DNA from: Pseudomonadota bacterium
GTDB taxonomy: Bacteria > Pseudomonadota > Gammaproteobacteria > Steroidobacterales > Steroidobacteraceae
Length of the DNA: 49,925 nucleotides
Assembly: GCA_021792555.1 (NCBI GenBank)
Contig: JAJYUL010000026.1
Coordinates: 1-49,925, forward strand
Direction of reading: 5' to 3'
Position 1 is the first letter of the stretch; each line of letters starts with the position of its first letter. A program made the translations under genes and the position numbers. Shown here one piece after another: positions 38,738 to 47,735 of the stretch. The notes beneath the pieces were generated by a model. The model was not told the origin of the DNA, searched no databases, and saw only the letters and a list, made by a program, of their open reading frames with translations.

Positions 38738-39373
38738 TCAACTGCCGCGCACCGCGGCGGGCACGCGGAATGCCGGAACATCGCCGACGGCGGTGATCTC
38801 GTAGACCTCGCCCGCATCGCGGCCGCTCATCTCCGCGCCGCTCGCTGCGATCGCGAGCTTCAACAGCGCTCCGCTGCCGTCCGCCACGCATGCGCTGTAG
38901 CGTTCTCCGAACGTCGAGCCGCCCGCGGCGCTCACCGTCCAGGTCTGCCCCGTCAGACCGGCCTGGCGGCACGGTCCGCCGCGGCGGACCGTGACCCCGC
39001 TGACCCGCGTCATCCCGTAGAACTGTCGAGCGAACGACGGCAGGTTGTTCTGCGCGTAGGCGTTCGGCTGATCGCGGTGTGCGAACCATTGGTTGTCGAA
39101 ATGCACGTAGCTCATCGGGCCGATGTGCAGCACGGTGAAGCCGCTCTTGGCCTCCCAGTTCTGCGGGCTGTGCACCTGGGTGTCGATGCTCATGTGGTAC
39201 TTGCCGATGCCGCTGGTCAGGCGGGCACGATAATTCGTGAGCGAGGACAACGCGCGCAGCGACAGCGCGGCGACGGGACGACCCGGGTTGCGCCCGGCCG
39301 AGCCGCAGCCGCTCAAGGCAACGGTGCCGGCCAGGGCGAGCGCGCCGGCGGTGAGGGAATTGCGGACCGTCAT
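38738..39373 (-). CDS. lipoprotein of unknown function
   Basis: A 211-aa predicted lipoprotein: signal sequence MTVRNSLTAGALALAGTVALSGC with lipobox LSGC (Cys23). The mature part resembles LppX/LprG-type or DUF-like beta-sheet domains (repeated FTVLHIGPMSYVHFDNQWF), but I cannot name the family. Three further Cys may form disulfides. Start ATG 39373 has AAGGAG four nt upstream. Probably on the inner leaflet of the outer membrane. Confidence 0.75.
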   Translation of the reverse strand: MTVRNSLTAGALALAGTVALSGCGSAGRNPGRPVAALSLRALSSLTNYRARLTSGIGKYHMSIDTQVHSPQNWEAKSGFTVLHIGPMSYVHFDNQWFAHRDQPNAYAQNNLPSFARQFYGMTRVSGVTVRRGGPCRQAGLTGQTWTVSAAGGSTFGERYSACVADGSGALLKLAIAASGAEMSGRDAGEVYEITAVGDVPAFRVPAAVRGS

Positions 39374-39515
39374 GAATCTCCTTTCGGGGGCGCGGGGGTG
39401 CTTCCCGGCCGGTGTGCCGCGAGCGCTTCTACCATTGCGCGGCACGCGGCTCAAGACGGGGCGGGGCGGTACAATGCCCGCGGCCCATGCCCGGGCCGGC
39501 CGACGGAGGCGCGGT

Positions 39516-40262
39516 GTGAACCCTGAGCGCATCGATCTCAGCGGACGGGTGGCCCTCGTGACAGGATCCTCGCGCGGCATCGGTCGCGCCATCGCGCTCG
39601 CCATCGGGCGGGCCGGGGCCGATGTGGCCGTCAACTGCCACACCCGCGCCGGCCAGGCCGAGGAGGTGGTGACTGCGCTGCGCGCGATGGGCCGCCGCGC
39701 GATCGTGGTGGCGGCCGACGTGTCGGCGCGAGATGCGGTCGAGGAGATGGTGGTGCGCATCGGGCGCGAGCTCGGTCCGATCGATATCCTGGTGAACAAC
39801 GCCGGATCGGCCAAGGTACGCGGCCTGGATGACCTCGATGAGGCGGAATTCGACCGCGCCATCGCGGTGAACCTCAAATCGGCCTTTCTGTGCACGCAGG
39901 CGGTGCTGCCGGCGATGCGGGCGCTGCGGCGCGGCCGGATCATCAACATCTCCTCGGCGGCGGCGCGCGGTTCGGGCGTCGTCGGGGTGCACTACAACGC
40001 CGCCAAGGCGGGTCTGGAGGGGTTGACGCGCGGCTACGCCGCCCGCCTCGCCGCCGACGGCATCACCGTCAATGCCGTCGCGCCGGGGCCGATCGCCACT
40101 GACATGGCCGGCCAGCTGATGCAGACCGATGTCTTCCGGCGCGTGCCGGTCGGGCGGCTCGGCGCGCCGGAGGAGGTGGCCCGGGCGGTGCTGATGGTGA
40201 TCGACAATCCCTACATCACCGGCCAGACCATCGGCGTCAACGGCGGGGTGCTGTTCGGTTGA
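39516..40262 (+). CDS. FabG-like 3-oxoacyl-ACP reductase family SDR
   Basis: A 248-aa SDR. VALVTGSSRGIGRAIA binds the nucleotide; NNAGSA, Ser in INISSAAARGS and Y-N-A-A-K in VHYNAAKAGLEG form the active site; the C-terminal NGGVLFG is FabG-like. The start is GTG 39516, with GGAGG seven nt upstream. It is not next to other fatty-acid genes, so a secondary-metabolism or PHB-type role is equally possible. Stop TGA overlaps an upstream frame of the next gene, but the true next start is 51 nt on. Confidence 0.86.
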   Translation: MNPERIDLSGRVALVTGSSRGIGRAIALAIGRAGADVAVNCHTRAGQAEEVVTALRAMGRRAIVVAADVSARDAVEEMVVRIGRELGPIDILVNNAGSAKVRGLDDLDEAEFDRAIAVNLKSAFLCTQAVLPAMRALRRGRIINISSAAARGSGVVGVHYNAAKAGLEGLTRGYAARLAADGITVNAVAPGPIATDMAGQLMQTDVFRRVPVGRLGAPEEVARAVLMVIDNPYITGQTIGVNGGVLFG

Positions 40263-40290
40263 GGGGACGGGCCGCCTGGACGGCGCCGAT

Positions 40291-40305
40291 TGATACAATG
40301 TATCA
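40291..40305. promoter_or_regulatory. perfect palindrome TGATACA-A-TGTATCA, likely Zur/metal-regulator operator
   Basis: A 7-bp perfect inverted repeat about one A, starting 22 bp before the ATG (40313) of the metal-binding lipoprotein. Fur-family boxes have this kind of AT-rich 15-21 bp symmetry, and a Zur-like gene closes the same operon (43803). It overlaps a possible ATG at 40298, which argues for the 40313 start. Confidence 0.65.
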
Positions 40306-40312
40306 TGTTACG

Positions 40313-41260
40313 ATGCGGGCCGTGATTTCCTCCTTCTGCCGCCTCCTGTGCGTTGCCCTGATCGGGGTGATGGGCGCGCTGGCGAGCGGCTGCAGCGGAC
40401 CGAAGCCCGCCGGCCCGCCGCTCGCAATCGGCGTGGAGAGCCAGTATGCCGATGTGCTCAGCCAGATCGGCGGACCGTACATCCGGGTGCGGGCCATTCT
40501 CACCAATCCGAACACCGATCCGCACTCCTTCGAGGCGACCCCGGCGGTCGCCCGCGAGGTGACCAGCGCCTCGGTCGTAGTGATGAACGGTCTCGGCTAC
40601 GACGCGTGGATCGATCGTCTTCTGGCGGCAGTCCCGGATCCGCGCCGCCGGGTGATCGACGTGCGTCGCCTGCTCGGGCTGCGCTCGGACACCGTCAATC
40701 CGCATCTGTGGTACGACCCGCGCACCATGCCGGCGGTCGCGCGGGCGGCCGCCGAGGCGTTTGCGGCCCTGGAGCCCGCTCATGCGGCGTACTTCACTGC
40801 CAACGCGCGCCGTTTCGACGCCTCGCTCGGGCCGTGGAGGGCGGCGATCGCGGCATTTCGCAAGGACTACGGCGGCACGCCGGTCGCGGTCACCGAGCCG
40901 GTGGCCGACGCGCTGCTCGAGGCGGCCGGCTGCCGCATCCTCACGCCGCTCGCGCTTGAGCTGGCCGTCATGAACGGGACGGACCCCTCGCCGCAGGACG
41001 TCGCGGCCCAGCAGGCGCTGCTGCGCCGCCGCGCGGTCAGAGTGCTCATCTACAACCAACAGGTGACCAGTCCCTTGACCGCCTCGTTTCTGCAGCTGGC
41101 GCGTGCGCATCATATCCCGGTGGTCGGCGTGTACGAGACGATGCCGCAGCCCGGCTATCACTATCAATCGTGGATGCTGGCCGAGATCCATGCGCTGCGC
41201 GAGGCGGTGGCCCATGGCGTATCGAGTCGCAGCCTGGGCGGCGCGGCGGGGAGCCGATGA
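40313..41260 (+). CDS. ZnuA-like metal-binding lipoprotein of ABC transporter
   Basis: A 315-aa solute-binding protein for Zn2+ or Mn2+ (cluster A-I). It has a lipobox (ALASGC, Cys27) instead of a free periplasmic signal. Metal-ligand candidates are H71 in NTDPHSFEATP, H131 in VNPHLWYDP, and the later acidic residues in VTEPVAD and GVYETM. The His-rich loop typical of ZnuA in enterobacteria is absent. The stop overlaps the ATPase ATG (ATGA). The start at 40313 lies just after the palindromic operator. Confidence 0.87.
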   Translation: MRAVISSFCRLLCVALIGVMGALASGCSGPKPAGPPLAIGVESQYADVLSQIGGPYIRVRAILTNPNTDPHSFEATPAVAREVTSASVVVMNGLGYDAWIDRLLAAVPDPRRRVIDVRRLLGLRSDTVNPHLWYDPRTMPAVARAAAEAFAALEPAHAAYFTANARRFDASLGPWRAAIAAFRKDYGGTPVAVTEPVADALLEAAGCRILTPLALELAVMNGTDPSPQDVAAQQALLRRRAVRVLIYNQQVTSPLTASFLQLARAHHIPVVGVYETMPQPGYHYQSWMLAEIHALREAVAHGVSSRSLGGAAGSR

Positions 41261-42084
41261 ACGGCGCCGCGCCTGCGCTCGCGGTGGAGGGCCTGTGCGT
41301 CGCGCTCGGCGGCCGGCAGGTTCTGCGCAATGTGAGTTTCGAACTCGAGGCCGGCGAGTTCTGCGCGCTGATCGGCTCGAACGGCTCGGGCAAGACGACG
41401 CTGCTGCGCGCGATTCTCGGGTTCATTCCGATCGACTCGGGACGAATCGGTCTCGACGGTGATGCGCCGGGCGCGGCCGGGCGTATCGGCTACGTGCCGC
41501 AGAAGATCGCGCTCGATCCGAGCCTGCCGCTGCGCGCCCGCGATGTGGTGGCGCTCGGACTCGACGGGGCGCGGCTCGGGCCGCCGCTGCCCTCGAAGCG
41601 TCGCACGGCGCAGGTCGAGCAGATGCTGCAGGCGGTCGGAGCGGCGGGGTTTGCCGATCAGCGCGTGGGACTGCTCTCAGGGGGGCAGCAGCAACGGGTG
41701 CTGGTGGCTCACGCGCTCGTGCGCCGGCCGCGGCTGCTGCTGCTCGATGAGCCGCTCGCCAATCTCGATGTGCGCAGCACCGCGGAGATCGTCGCGCTGC
41801 TGCGCCGGCTGTCGCGCGAGTACGGCGCCGCGGTGCTGCTCTCGGCACATGACATGAACCCGCTGCTGCCGGCGATGGATCGGATCGTGTATCTGGCGAA
41901 CGGCTCGGCCGTGGCCGGCAGGGCCGATGAGGTGGTGCGCACTGAAGTGTTGAGCAGCCTGTACGGCTATCACGTCGATGTGGTGCGTGTGCACGGACGC
42001 GTGGTGGTGGTGGCCGCCGAGGCGCGCGATGAGATCCGCGATGCCGTGGCGCGCGACCCCGTTCATACCGCCCCCGTGCCCTAG
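41257..42084 (+). CDS. metal ABC transporter ATPase, ZnuC-like
   Basis: A 275-aa ATP-binding subunit. Walker A GSNGSGKTT, Q-loop VPQK, signature LSGGQQQR, Walker B LLLLDEPLANLD and the switch His in LLSAHDMN are all present. It powers metal import through the two permeases encoded next. ATG 41257 overlaps the stop of the binding-protein gene. Confidence 0.92.
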   Translation: MNGAAPALAVEGLCVALGGRQVLRNVSFELEAGEFCALIGSNGSGKTTLLRAILGFIPIDSGRIGLDGDAPGAAGRIGYVPQKIALDPSLPLRARDVVALGLDGARLGPPLPSKRRTAQVEQMLQAVGAAGFADQRVGLLSGGQQQRVLVAHALVRRPRLLLLDEPLANLDVRSTAEIVALLRRLSREYGAAVLLSAHDMNPLLPAMDRIVYLANGSAVAGRADEVVRTEVLSSLYGYHVDVVRVHGRVVVVAAEARDEIRDAVARDPVHTAPVP

Positions 42085-42099
42085 GCGCAGGCCTCCGCC

Positions 42100-42987
42100 G
42101 TGTTGTTGGCGCTTTTCGACACGGGATTCTGGACCAACGGACCGGTGCGCGTCGCGCTGGCCGTCGGCGGCAGCGCGGCGCTCGTGTGCGCCGTGGTCGG
42201 CATGGCGACGGTCATGCGCCGCCAATCGTTCGCCGGTCATGCGCTCGCCGATGTGAGCAGCGCGGGCGGCTCGGCGGCGTACCTCCTCGGTGTCAATCCG
42301 TTGCTCGGCTTTCTCGGCATGGCGGCTGCGGCTGCCGGCGTGATGGAGTGGGCCGACATCCGCGAGGCGCGTGAGCGCGATCTGCTCACCGGGGTGGTGC
42401 TCGGGGCAGGCCTCGGGCTTGCGGCGCTGCTGCTGTACTTCGATGCGACCGTGCGCAGCGTCAGCGGCGCGGCGGTCACCGTGCTGTTCGGCTCGATGTT
42501 CACCATTCCGGCGACGATCGTGCCGCTTGCGCTCGCCGTCGCGGCGCTCGCGCTCGCGGCGAGCGCAGTGATCTACCGGCCGCTCATCGTCAGCTCCCTG
42601 TCGGTTGATCTGGCCCGCACGCAGGGAATCCGCGTGCGGGCCGTGGCGCTGACTCACGCGCTCGCCCTGGCGCTCGCGGTGTCGCTGTCGGCCATGACCG
42701 TCGGGGCGATTCTCTCGACGGCACTGCTGATCGGTCCGGCCGCAGCGGCGCTGAGGGTCGCGAAGCGTCCCGCGACGGCGCTCGCGCTCGCCGCCCTGAT
42801 CGGGCTCGCGGCGAGCTGGGGCGGCATCGTGCTTGCGTACGAGAGTTTCTATTGGACGCCGGGGCATGGCTGGCCGGTGAGCTTTTTCATCGTGGCGCTC
42901 ATTTTCGGCGCCTATCTGCTCGCCGGCTGGGCCGCAGGGCGCGCCCGGCGCCCCACGGCGCACCCCTCGGGGTGCGAGGGGCACTGA
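42100..42987 (+). CDS. metal ABC transporter permease 1, ZnuB-like
   Basis: A 295-aa ABC-3 family permease with about eight or nine helices; motifs MRRQSFAGHALADVSSAGGSAAYLLGVNPLLG and GIRVRAVALTHALALALAVSLSAMTVGAILSTALLIGPAA match ZnuB/MntB. The start is GTG 42100. It is followed one nt later by a second, different permease, so the channel is probably a heterodimer, unlike the homodimeric ZnuB of E. coli. Confidence 0.88.
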   Translation: MLLALFDTGFWTNGPVRVALAVGGSAALVCAVVGMATVMRRQSFAGHALADVSSAGGSAAYLLGVNPLLGFLGMAAAAAGVMEWADIREARERDLLTGVVLGAGLGLAALLLYFDATVRSVSGAAVTVLFGSMFTIPATIVPLALAVAALALAASAVIYRPLIVSSLSVDLARTQGIRVRAVALTHALALALAVSLSAMTVGAILSTALLIGPAAAALRVAKRPATALALAALIGLAASWGGIVLAYESFYWTPGHGWPVSFFIVALIFGAYLLAGWAAGRARRPTAHPSGCEGH

Positions 42988-42988
42988 G

Positions 42989-43786
42989 GTGTTCTCGACC
43001 TTCATGCTGCACGCCTGGATCGTCGCCACGATGGTGGCCATCGTGGCCGGCGCGGTGGGCTTCTTCGTGGTCGCGCGCCGGGCGGCGTTCGCCGCCCACG
43101 CGCTGCCGCTCGGTGCGTTTCCCGGCGCTGCCGCGGCCGCTCTGCTCGGGGTGAACGAGTTGCTGGGACTGGCGGTCTTTTGTGCGCTCGGCGTGGTGGC
43201 GATCAGTCAGTTGCAGCGCGGCGAGCGCAGCGAGGTCGCGAGTGCGCTGTGGCTCGCGCTGTCGCTCGCGGTCGGCACGCTGCTGCTGAGCCTCTCGGGC
43301 GCGTATGCGCAGAGCCTCTACGGACTGCTGTTCGGTGCGGTGCTCGGCATCAGCGCAGCGCAGCTGCTCGGGGTGGCCGCCCTCAGTGCGCTGGCGCTTG
43401 GGCTCGTGGCGCTGTTCGCCCGGCCGTTGCTGCTCGAGTCGCTGTCCGGGGAACTCGCGGCCGCAGCCCTCGGAGGCCCGAGTCGGCTCGAGCTTATCTT
43501 CCTCGGCATCCTCGCGCTCTCGACGACGATGGCCGTGCCGGTGGTCGGTGCGCTGCTCGTGTTCAGCCTGATGGTGGGACCGGCGAGCGCGGCGCGCGCG
43601 TTCACCGATCAGCCGTGGCGCTCGCTCGGCGCGTCCATCGTGCTGGCGTTGGGCACGGTCTGGGCGGCCCTTGCGCTCTCCTACCTCACCGACTGGCCGG
43701 TCGGATTCTTCGTCGGGGCCCTGAGCGCGGTCTGTTATGTCGCCGGGCGGATACGCGGCGCGGGTGTCGTGGCGCAGGCCGCGTAA
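42989..43786 (+). CDS. metal ABC transporter permease 2
   Basis: A 265-aa ABC-3 family permease with about eight helices (FFVVARRAAFAAHALPLGAFPGAAAAALLG, STTMAVPVVGALLVFSLMVGPASAARAF). It starts with GTG 42989, one nt after the previous stop. It differs clearly from permease 1, so it is not a recent duplicate. The Zur-like gene follows 16 nt downstream. Confidence 0.86.
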   Translation: MFSTFMLHAWIVATMVAIVAGAVGFFVVARRAAFAAHALPLGAFPGAAAAALLGVNELLGLAVFCALGVVAISQLQRGERSEVASALWLALSLAVGTLLLSLSGAYAQSLYGLLFGAVLGISAAQLLGVAALSALALGLVALFARPLLLESLSGELAAAALGGPSRLELIFLGILALSTTMAVPVVGALLVFSLMVGPASAARAFTDQPWRSLGASIVLALGTVWAALALSYLTDWPVGFFVGALSAVCYVAGRIRGAGVVAQAA

Positions 43787-43802
43787 GGGGAGGCGAGAGC
43801 GG

Positions 43803-44282
43803 ATGCGCAGGGCGGTCAAAGCACGGGCGGGCCATACGAGCGAGGGGACACTCGAGCGGCTCGAGGCCTTGTGCCGCGAACGCGGCCAGCGCCTGACGCG
43901 TCAGCGCCGCGCGGTGCTGCGCAAGCTCGCGGCCGAGCGGCGCGCGTTGTCCGCTTACGAGCTGCTTGCGCGGCTGCGCCCCGAGGACGGCCGCTCCACG
44001 CCCGCCGGCGTGTATCGCGCGCTCGAGTTCCTGATGGAGGCCGGAGTGGTGCACCGCCTCGAGTCGACCCGCTCGTTCATTCTGTGCGAGCATCCGGACG
44101 CGCCGCACGGGGGTCAGCTGCTCATCTGCCGCGTCTGTGGGCAGGTGGTGGAGGCCGAGGACGAGCCGGTGGCGGCGGCCACCGGCCGGCTCGGCGAGCG
44201 GCTGGGATTCTCGCTCGACCCGCGCGTGCTCGAGCTGACCGGGGTGTGCGCCCGCTGCCGCGCCCGCAGCGCGGCACACTGA
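43803..44282 (+). CDS. zur: Fur-family repressor, probably Zur
   Basis: A 159-aa Fur-superfamily regulator. N-terminal winged helix (LTRQRRAVLRKL, SAYELLARL, STPAGVYRALEFLMEAGVVHRLES), then metal-binding residues C95, H97 and H102, the structural-zinc cysteines C109/C112 and C149/C152. The context inside a high-affinity zinc-type operon and the CxxC pairs favour Zur over Fur. It probably represses the operon through the palindrome at 40291-40305. Start ATG 43803 follows GAGGCGAGAG. Confidence 0.88.
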   Translation: MRRAVKARAGHTSEGTLERLEALCRERGQRLTRQRRAVLRKLAAERRALSAYELLARLRPEDGRSTPAGVYRALEFLMEAGVVHRLESTRSFILCEHPDAPHGGQLLICRVCGQVVEAEDEPVAAATGRLGERLGFSLDPRVLELTGVCARCRARSAAH

Positions 44283-44353
44283 GGGCAAGGCCCGCGGCGC
44301 GCAGCACACACACCGGCGCATGCACTCGCCCATGGAAAGAGGAGCACAGCACC

Positions 44354-45241
44354 ATGACTGAGACAGCCCGGCGGCGCTTGCGGCTTACCGCCACGTTACT
44401 GTCGATTGCGCTCGCCGCGCCGCTCGCGGCGGCCGCCCATCCGGCGTCCTTCACCGCGATGAGCGGCAATCCCTGCCCCGGGCAGCCCAACGGCCGCCCC
44501 GGGGCGGCGTTCCTGCACATGATTCTGCATCCGGGTGCTCACTTTCAGTTGCCGCCGCAGTCGGCGCAGCAGAAGGCGCAGACGGTCCGCGCCGCGGACC
44601 GTGAGCGGGCGCGGGACTGGGCGGACCTGTGCCGCTACCGCGCGGCGAATGCGGCGCTGAAGCATCACCCGCGCGTGGTGTTCATGGGGGATTCGATCAC
44701 GGACTTCTGGCACGACGGGGATCCGGCCCTGTTCACGCACGGGGTGCTCGACCGCGGCATCAGCGGCCAGACCAGCGCACAGATGCTGGTGCGCTTCTGG
44801 CCGGACGTGATCGCGCTGCACCCGAAGGTGGTGCAGATCATTGCCGGCACCAATGACATCGCCGGCAACACCGGTCCGACCACCGAGCAGAATTACAAGG
44901 ACAACATCGAGGCGATGGTCTCGCTCGCCGAGGCTCATCACATTCACGTCATCCTCGGCTCGATGCCGCCCGCAGTGCGCTTCTGGTGGGCGCCGCAGTA
45001 CCGGCCGGCGGGCGAGATCCGGCGCCTCAATGCCTGGCTGCGCCGCTATGCGCGCGAGCAGCACCTGCGATTCGTCAACTACTACGCGCACTTGGTGAGC
45101 GCGACGGGCACGTTCCGCCGCAGCCTCTCGAACGATGGCGTGCACCCGAACCGCAACGGCTACAAGCTGATGAGCGCGCTCGCCCGCAAGGCCATCGATA
45201 CGCCCTGGCCGCGCTCTCCGGTGCAGAACGCGAGCCGCTGA
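44354..45241 (+). CDS. secreted SGNH/GDSL hydrolase
   Basis: A 295-aa exported esterase/acylhydrolase. Signal peptide residues 1-28 (cleavage near AAAAHP). SGNH blocks: S114 in FMGDSITDFWH, G138 in ISGQTS, N167 in IAGTNDIAGN, and Asp/His in SNDGVHPNRNGY. It is similar to platelet-activating-factor acetylhydrolase-like lipases; substrate may be a sugar or lipid ester. The start at ATG 44354 follows GAGGAG. It stands 71 nt after zur and is perhaps separately expressed. Confidence 0.9.
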   Translation: MTETARRRLRLTATLLSIALAAPLAAAAHPASFTAMSGNPCPGQPNGRPGAAFLHMILHPGAHFQLPPQSAQQKAQTVRAADRERARDWADLCRYRAANAALKHHPRVVFMGDSITDFWHDGDPALFTHGVLDRGISGQTSAQMLVRFWPDVIALHPKVVQIIAGTNDIAGNTGPTTEQNYKDNIEAMVSLAEAHHIHVILGSMPPAVRFWWAPQYRPAGEIRRLNAWLRRYAREQHLRFVNYYAHLVSATGTFRRSLSNDGVHPNRNGYKLMSALARKAIDTPWPRSPVQNASR

Positions 45242-45402
45242 GCGGCTGGCGGGCGCCCAGCGCCGCCCGGCGGCGCTGGCCTCACCAGCGAGCGGGTGGT
45301 TATTCCGTATGGACGCTCTGCGCACGGCGCTCGACAGTGCCGAGGGGTTGAGTCTCAGTCCCCGAGCCGCGCCTGCGCGAGGCTGCGGGGCCTGGAGGGA
45401 GT

Positions 45403-46428
45403 GTGCTGGTGCGGATACCGTCATTTCCGGAAGGAGGAGTGCGGCGCCGGGTCGTGCGGGTCGGCGCGGTGCTGCTGCTGTGCAACGCCGCAGCGTGGCT
45501 CTGGGCCCTGCGCGCTTTCCGGCACGATCCTCTGCTGCTCGGCACGGCGCTGCTCGCGTATGGATTTGGCCTGCGCCATGCGGTCGATGCCGATCACATC
45601 GCCGCCATCGACAACGTCACGCGCAAGCTCATGCGGGCAGATCGCCCGCCGCTCACCGTCGGCCTGTACTTCTCGCTCGGGCACTCGACGGTGGTCGTGG
45701 CGCTCACCGTGGCGGTGGCCATCGCCGCCGGTAGCGTGCAGCGGCATTTCCCTCACCTCAGGCTGCTCGGCGGAGTGCTGGGCACAGCCGTCTCGGCGTT
45801 CTTCCTGTTCGTGATCGCCGCGGCGAATCTCGCCATCCTCGCGGACGCGTGGCGCAGCTTCCGCGCCGCCCGAGCGGGCGTGCTCGATGAGCGGGCGCCG
45901 CTCGGGGCGCCGGGAGGCGTGCTGATGCGGCTCTGGCGGCGAGCCTTTCGGCTCATCGAGCGCCCGCGGCAGATGTACGGAGTGGGGCTGCTGTTCGGGC
46001 TTGGATTCGATACGGCGAGCGAGATCGGACTGCTCGGCGTCTCGGCCGCGAGTGCCGCAAAGGGACTTTCGCCGTGGGCGATTCTGGCGTTGCCGGCGCT
46101 GTTCTCGGCGGGCATGGCCCTGATCGACACCGCCGACAGCATCGTGATGGCCGGTGCGTACGGCTGGGCGTTCGTCAAACCGATCCGCAAGCTGTACTAC
46201 AACCTCACCCTGACCTCGCTGTCGGTGATGGTCGCGCTGATCGTGGGAGGAATCGAAACGCTCGGCCTGCTTGGGGCATATCTGCGAGCGCGCGGGGTAT
46301 TCTGGCGATCCGTTGCCGCGGTGAACGGCCACTTCGGTGCTCTGGGCTACGGCATCGTCGCGCTGTTCGTGCTCGGCTGGCTCGTTTCCGTCACGATCTA
46401 CAAGCTCGGACGGTACGAGACCGCCTGA
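45403..46428 (+). CDS. NiCoT-family nickel/cobalt permease
   Basis: A 341-aa HoxN/NixA-type permease with eight helices. Signature motifs: RHAVDADHIAAIDNVTR in helix 2, SLGHSTVVV, LFGLGFDTASEIGLLG, and ALIDTADSIVM. These pick nickel or cobalt with high affinity. The start is GTG 45403, with GGAGGGA just upstream. No hydrogenase or urease gene lies in the window, so the client metalloenzyme is unknown. The operon ends at a strong hairpin. Confidence 0.92.
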   Translation: MLVRIPSFPEGGVRRRVVRVGAVLLLCNAAAWLWALRAFRHDPLLLGTALLAYGFGLRHAVDADHIAAIDNVTRKLMRADRPPLTVGLYFSLGHSTVVVALTVAVAIAAGSVQRHFPHLRLLGGVLGTAVSAFFLFVIAAANLAILADAWRSFRAARAGVLDERAPLGAPGGVLMRLWRRAFRLIERPRQMYGVGLLFGLGFDTASEIGLLGVSAASAAKGLSPWAILALPALFSAGMALIDTADSIVMAGAYGWAFVKPIRKLYYNLTLTSLSVMVALIVGGIETLGLLGAYLRARGVFWRSVAAVNGHFGALGYGIVALFVLGWLVSVTIYKLGRYETA

Positions 46429-46534
46429 GGCGGGCGGGCATTCCGCAGGAACGAAACATGCGGGTGTGGATGGGGCCTCGATACAGGACCCCGAGCGGCG
46501 CGGGATAGGGGCCGGAAATGCGCCGCTCACGCCC

Positions 46535-46569
46535 CGGGGCCGCTGCGGTGAGGCACCGCGGCGGCCCCG
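46535..46569. terminator. 16-bp hairpin between NiCoT and HiPIP genes
   Basis: CGGGGCCGCTGCGGTG (46535-46550), loop agg, then CACCGCG-GCGGCCCCG (46554-46569); 16 pairs with one G-T wobble. It lies between convergent stops at 46428 and 46585, so it is probably a bidirectional terminator. Confidence 0.6.
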
Positions 46570-46584
46570 AGCGCGAGGATGGGC

Positions 46585-46941
46585 TCAGCTCCGCGCGTTG
46601 AACGAAGCGCACCAGCCGTCGGCGTTGACCGAGTAGCCGGCGTAGATCTGGCATCCGGCGTAACCGGATTTCTGGCCCGGCGTGCCGAGGAAGAACCGGC
46701 ACACGCCACAGCGATCGCCCGGCTTGAAGGTCGGGTACTTGGCACGGTCGACCTTGGCGGCATGCGCCACGTAGCCGAGCGATTTGGCGAGCGGGTCGCT
46801 CTCCGACAGGTGCGGGAGTTTCTCACCAGCGGCCGATGCGGTGCGGGGGCGCAGGCCCACGACGGCGGCGGACGCAGCGACGGCGGCCGTCGCAAGGAAA
46901 GCGCGGCGGGACGGATCGGTACGATTCTTCGAGTCAGACAC
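46585..46941 (-). CDS. high-potential iron-sulfur protein (HiPIP), Tat-exported
   Basis: A 118-aa periplasmic electron carrier. A Tat signal (SRRAFLATAAVAAS, residues 11-37) precedes a mature domain with the [4Fe-4S] ligands C78, C81, C97 and C111 in the C-X2-C-X15-C-X13-C spacing of HiPIPs, with Tyr67/Gly residues around the cluster. HiPIPs carry electrons to oxidases or reaction centres in sulfur- and iron-oxidising proteobacteria. The start is GTG 46941 with GGAGG six nt upstream; an ATG at 47019 would give an implausible leader in front of the Tat signal. Confidence 0.92.
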   Translation of the reverse strand: MSDSKNRTDPSRRAFLATAAVAASAAVVGLRPRTASAAGEKLPHLSESDPLAKSLGYVAHAAKVDRAKYPTFKPGDRCGVCRFFLGTPGQKSGYAGCQIYAGYSVNADGWCASFNARS

Positions 46942-47072
46942 AGCACACCTCCATATCGGCGGGTGGCGCAAGTATCGGTCAAGCACTGCCGTGGTGGCAA
47001 CCGCCAAGCCTCGCGACATGTACCTATTCTATGGCGCGGCCCCCTGCAGCTGCCTCTCGGATGGCCGGCTGT

Positions 47073-47735
47073 TCAGCGGGCGTTTATGTTCGGCGGACGG
47101 GCGCGCCGCAGAGTCAGGTTGATGCGCTGAGGACCGAGCTTCGGGTGGTGCCCGTCTGCCACGGGCGCGACACCGTGATAGGCGAGCCGGGCCGGACCGC
47201 CCCACACCACGACATCGCAATGCACGAGCGGCACGCGCAGCGGCCGCTCGCGGCGCGTGAGCCCGCCGAACAGAAAGACCGCCGGCAATCCGAGAGAGAC
47301 CGAGACGATGGGCGCCGCCTGATCCTGCTCATCACGATCCTGATGCAGCGACATGCGCGCCCCGGGCGCGTAGCGGTTGATGAGGCAGGCGTCGGGCTCA
47401 AAGCCGGCGTAACCGGCGTGCCGTGCCGCCGCGATGGCGAGTTCCCGGATTGCATCGGGCAGGGCGGGCCACGGTGCGCCGCTCTCAGGATCGCGCTCTA
47501 CGTAGCGATATCCGCGTCGATCCGAGACCCAGCCGAGCGCCCCGCAATTGGTCATCGCGACGGACATCGGCTGGCCTCCCGGCGTCACCATGTGCCGCAA
47601 CGGTGCCGCAGCGGTGATGCGCGCCAGTTCCTTGAGCAGCGCCTCTTCCCATGCGAGGGCGAAGCCTGCCAGGTGTGCCGCACCGGCCGGCATGGGAAGG
47701 GGCGCCGCAGCACGGGTAAACAGGTCGCGCTCCAT
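47073..47735 (-). CDS. alkB: DNA oxidative demethylase AlkB
   Basis: A 220-aa Fe(II)/2-oxoglutarate dioxygenase that repairs 1-methyladenine and 3-methylcytosine. Iron ligands H131, D133 (LHQDRDE) and H187 (YHGVAP), and 2-oxoglutarate-binding R204 and R210 (QRINLTLRR) have the same residue numbers as in E. coli AlkB. NCGALGW and NRYAPGARMSLHQD are typical. Start ATG 47735 with GGAG six nt upstream; a TTG one codon earlier is possible. Monocistronic. Confidence 0.95.
   Translation of the reverse strand: MERDLFTRAAAPLPMPAGAAHLAGFALAWEEALLKELARITAAAPLRHMVTPGGQPMSVAMTNCGALGWVSDRRGYRYVERDPESGAPWPALPDAIRELAIAAARHAGYAGFEPDACLINRYAPGARMSLHQDRDEQDQAAPIVSVSLGLPAVFLFGGLTRRERPLRVPLVHCDVVVWGGPARLAYHGVAPVADGHHPKLGPQRINLTLRRARPPNINAR

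Noticed and set aside
45242-45402. Possible metal or cobalamin riboswitch before the NiCoT gene
   Set aside because: The 160-nt leader has GC-rich stems, but I found no cobalamin-box or other conserved riboswitch core.
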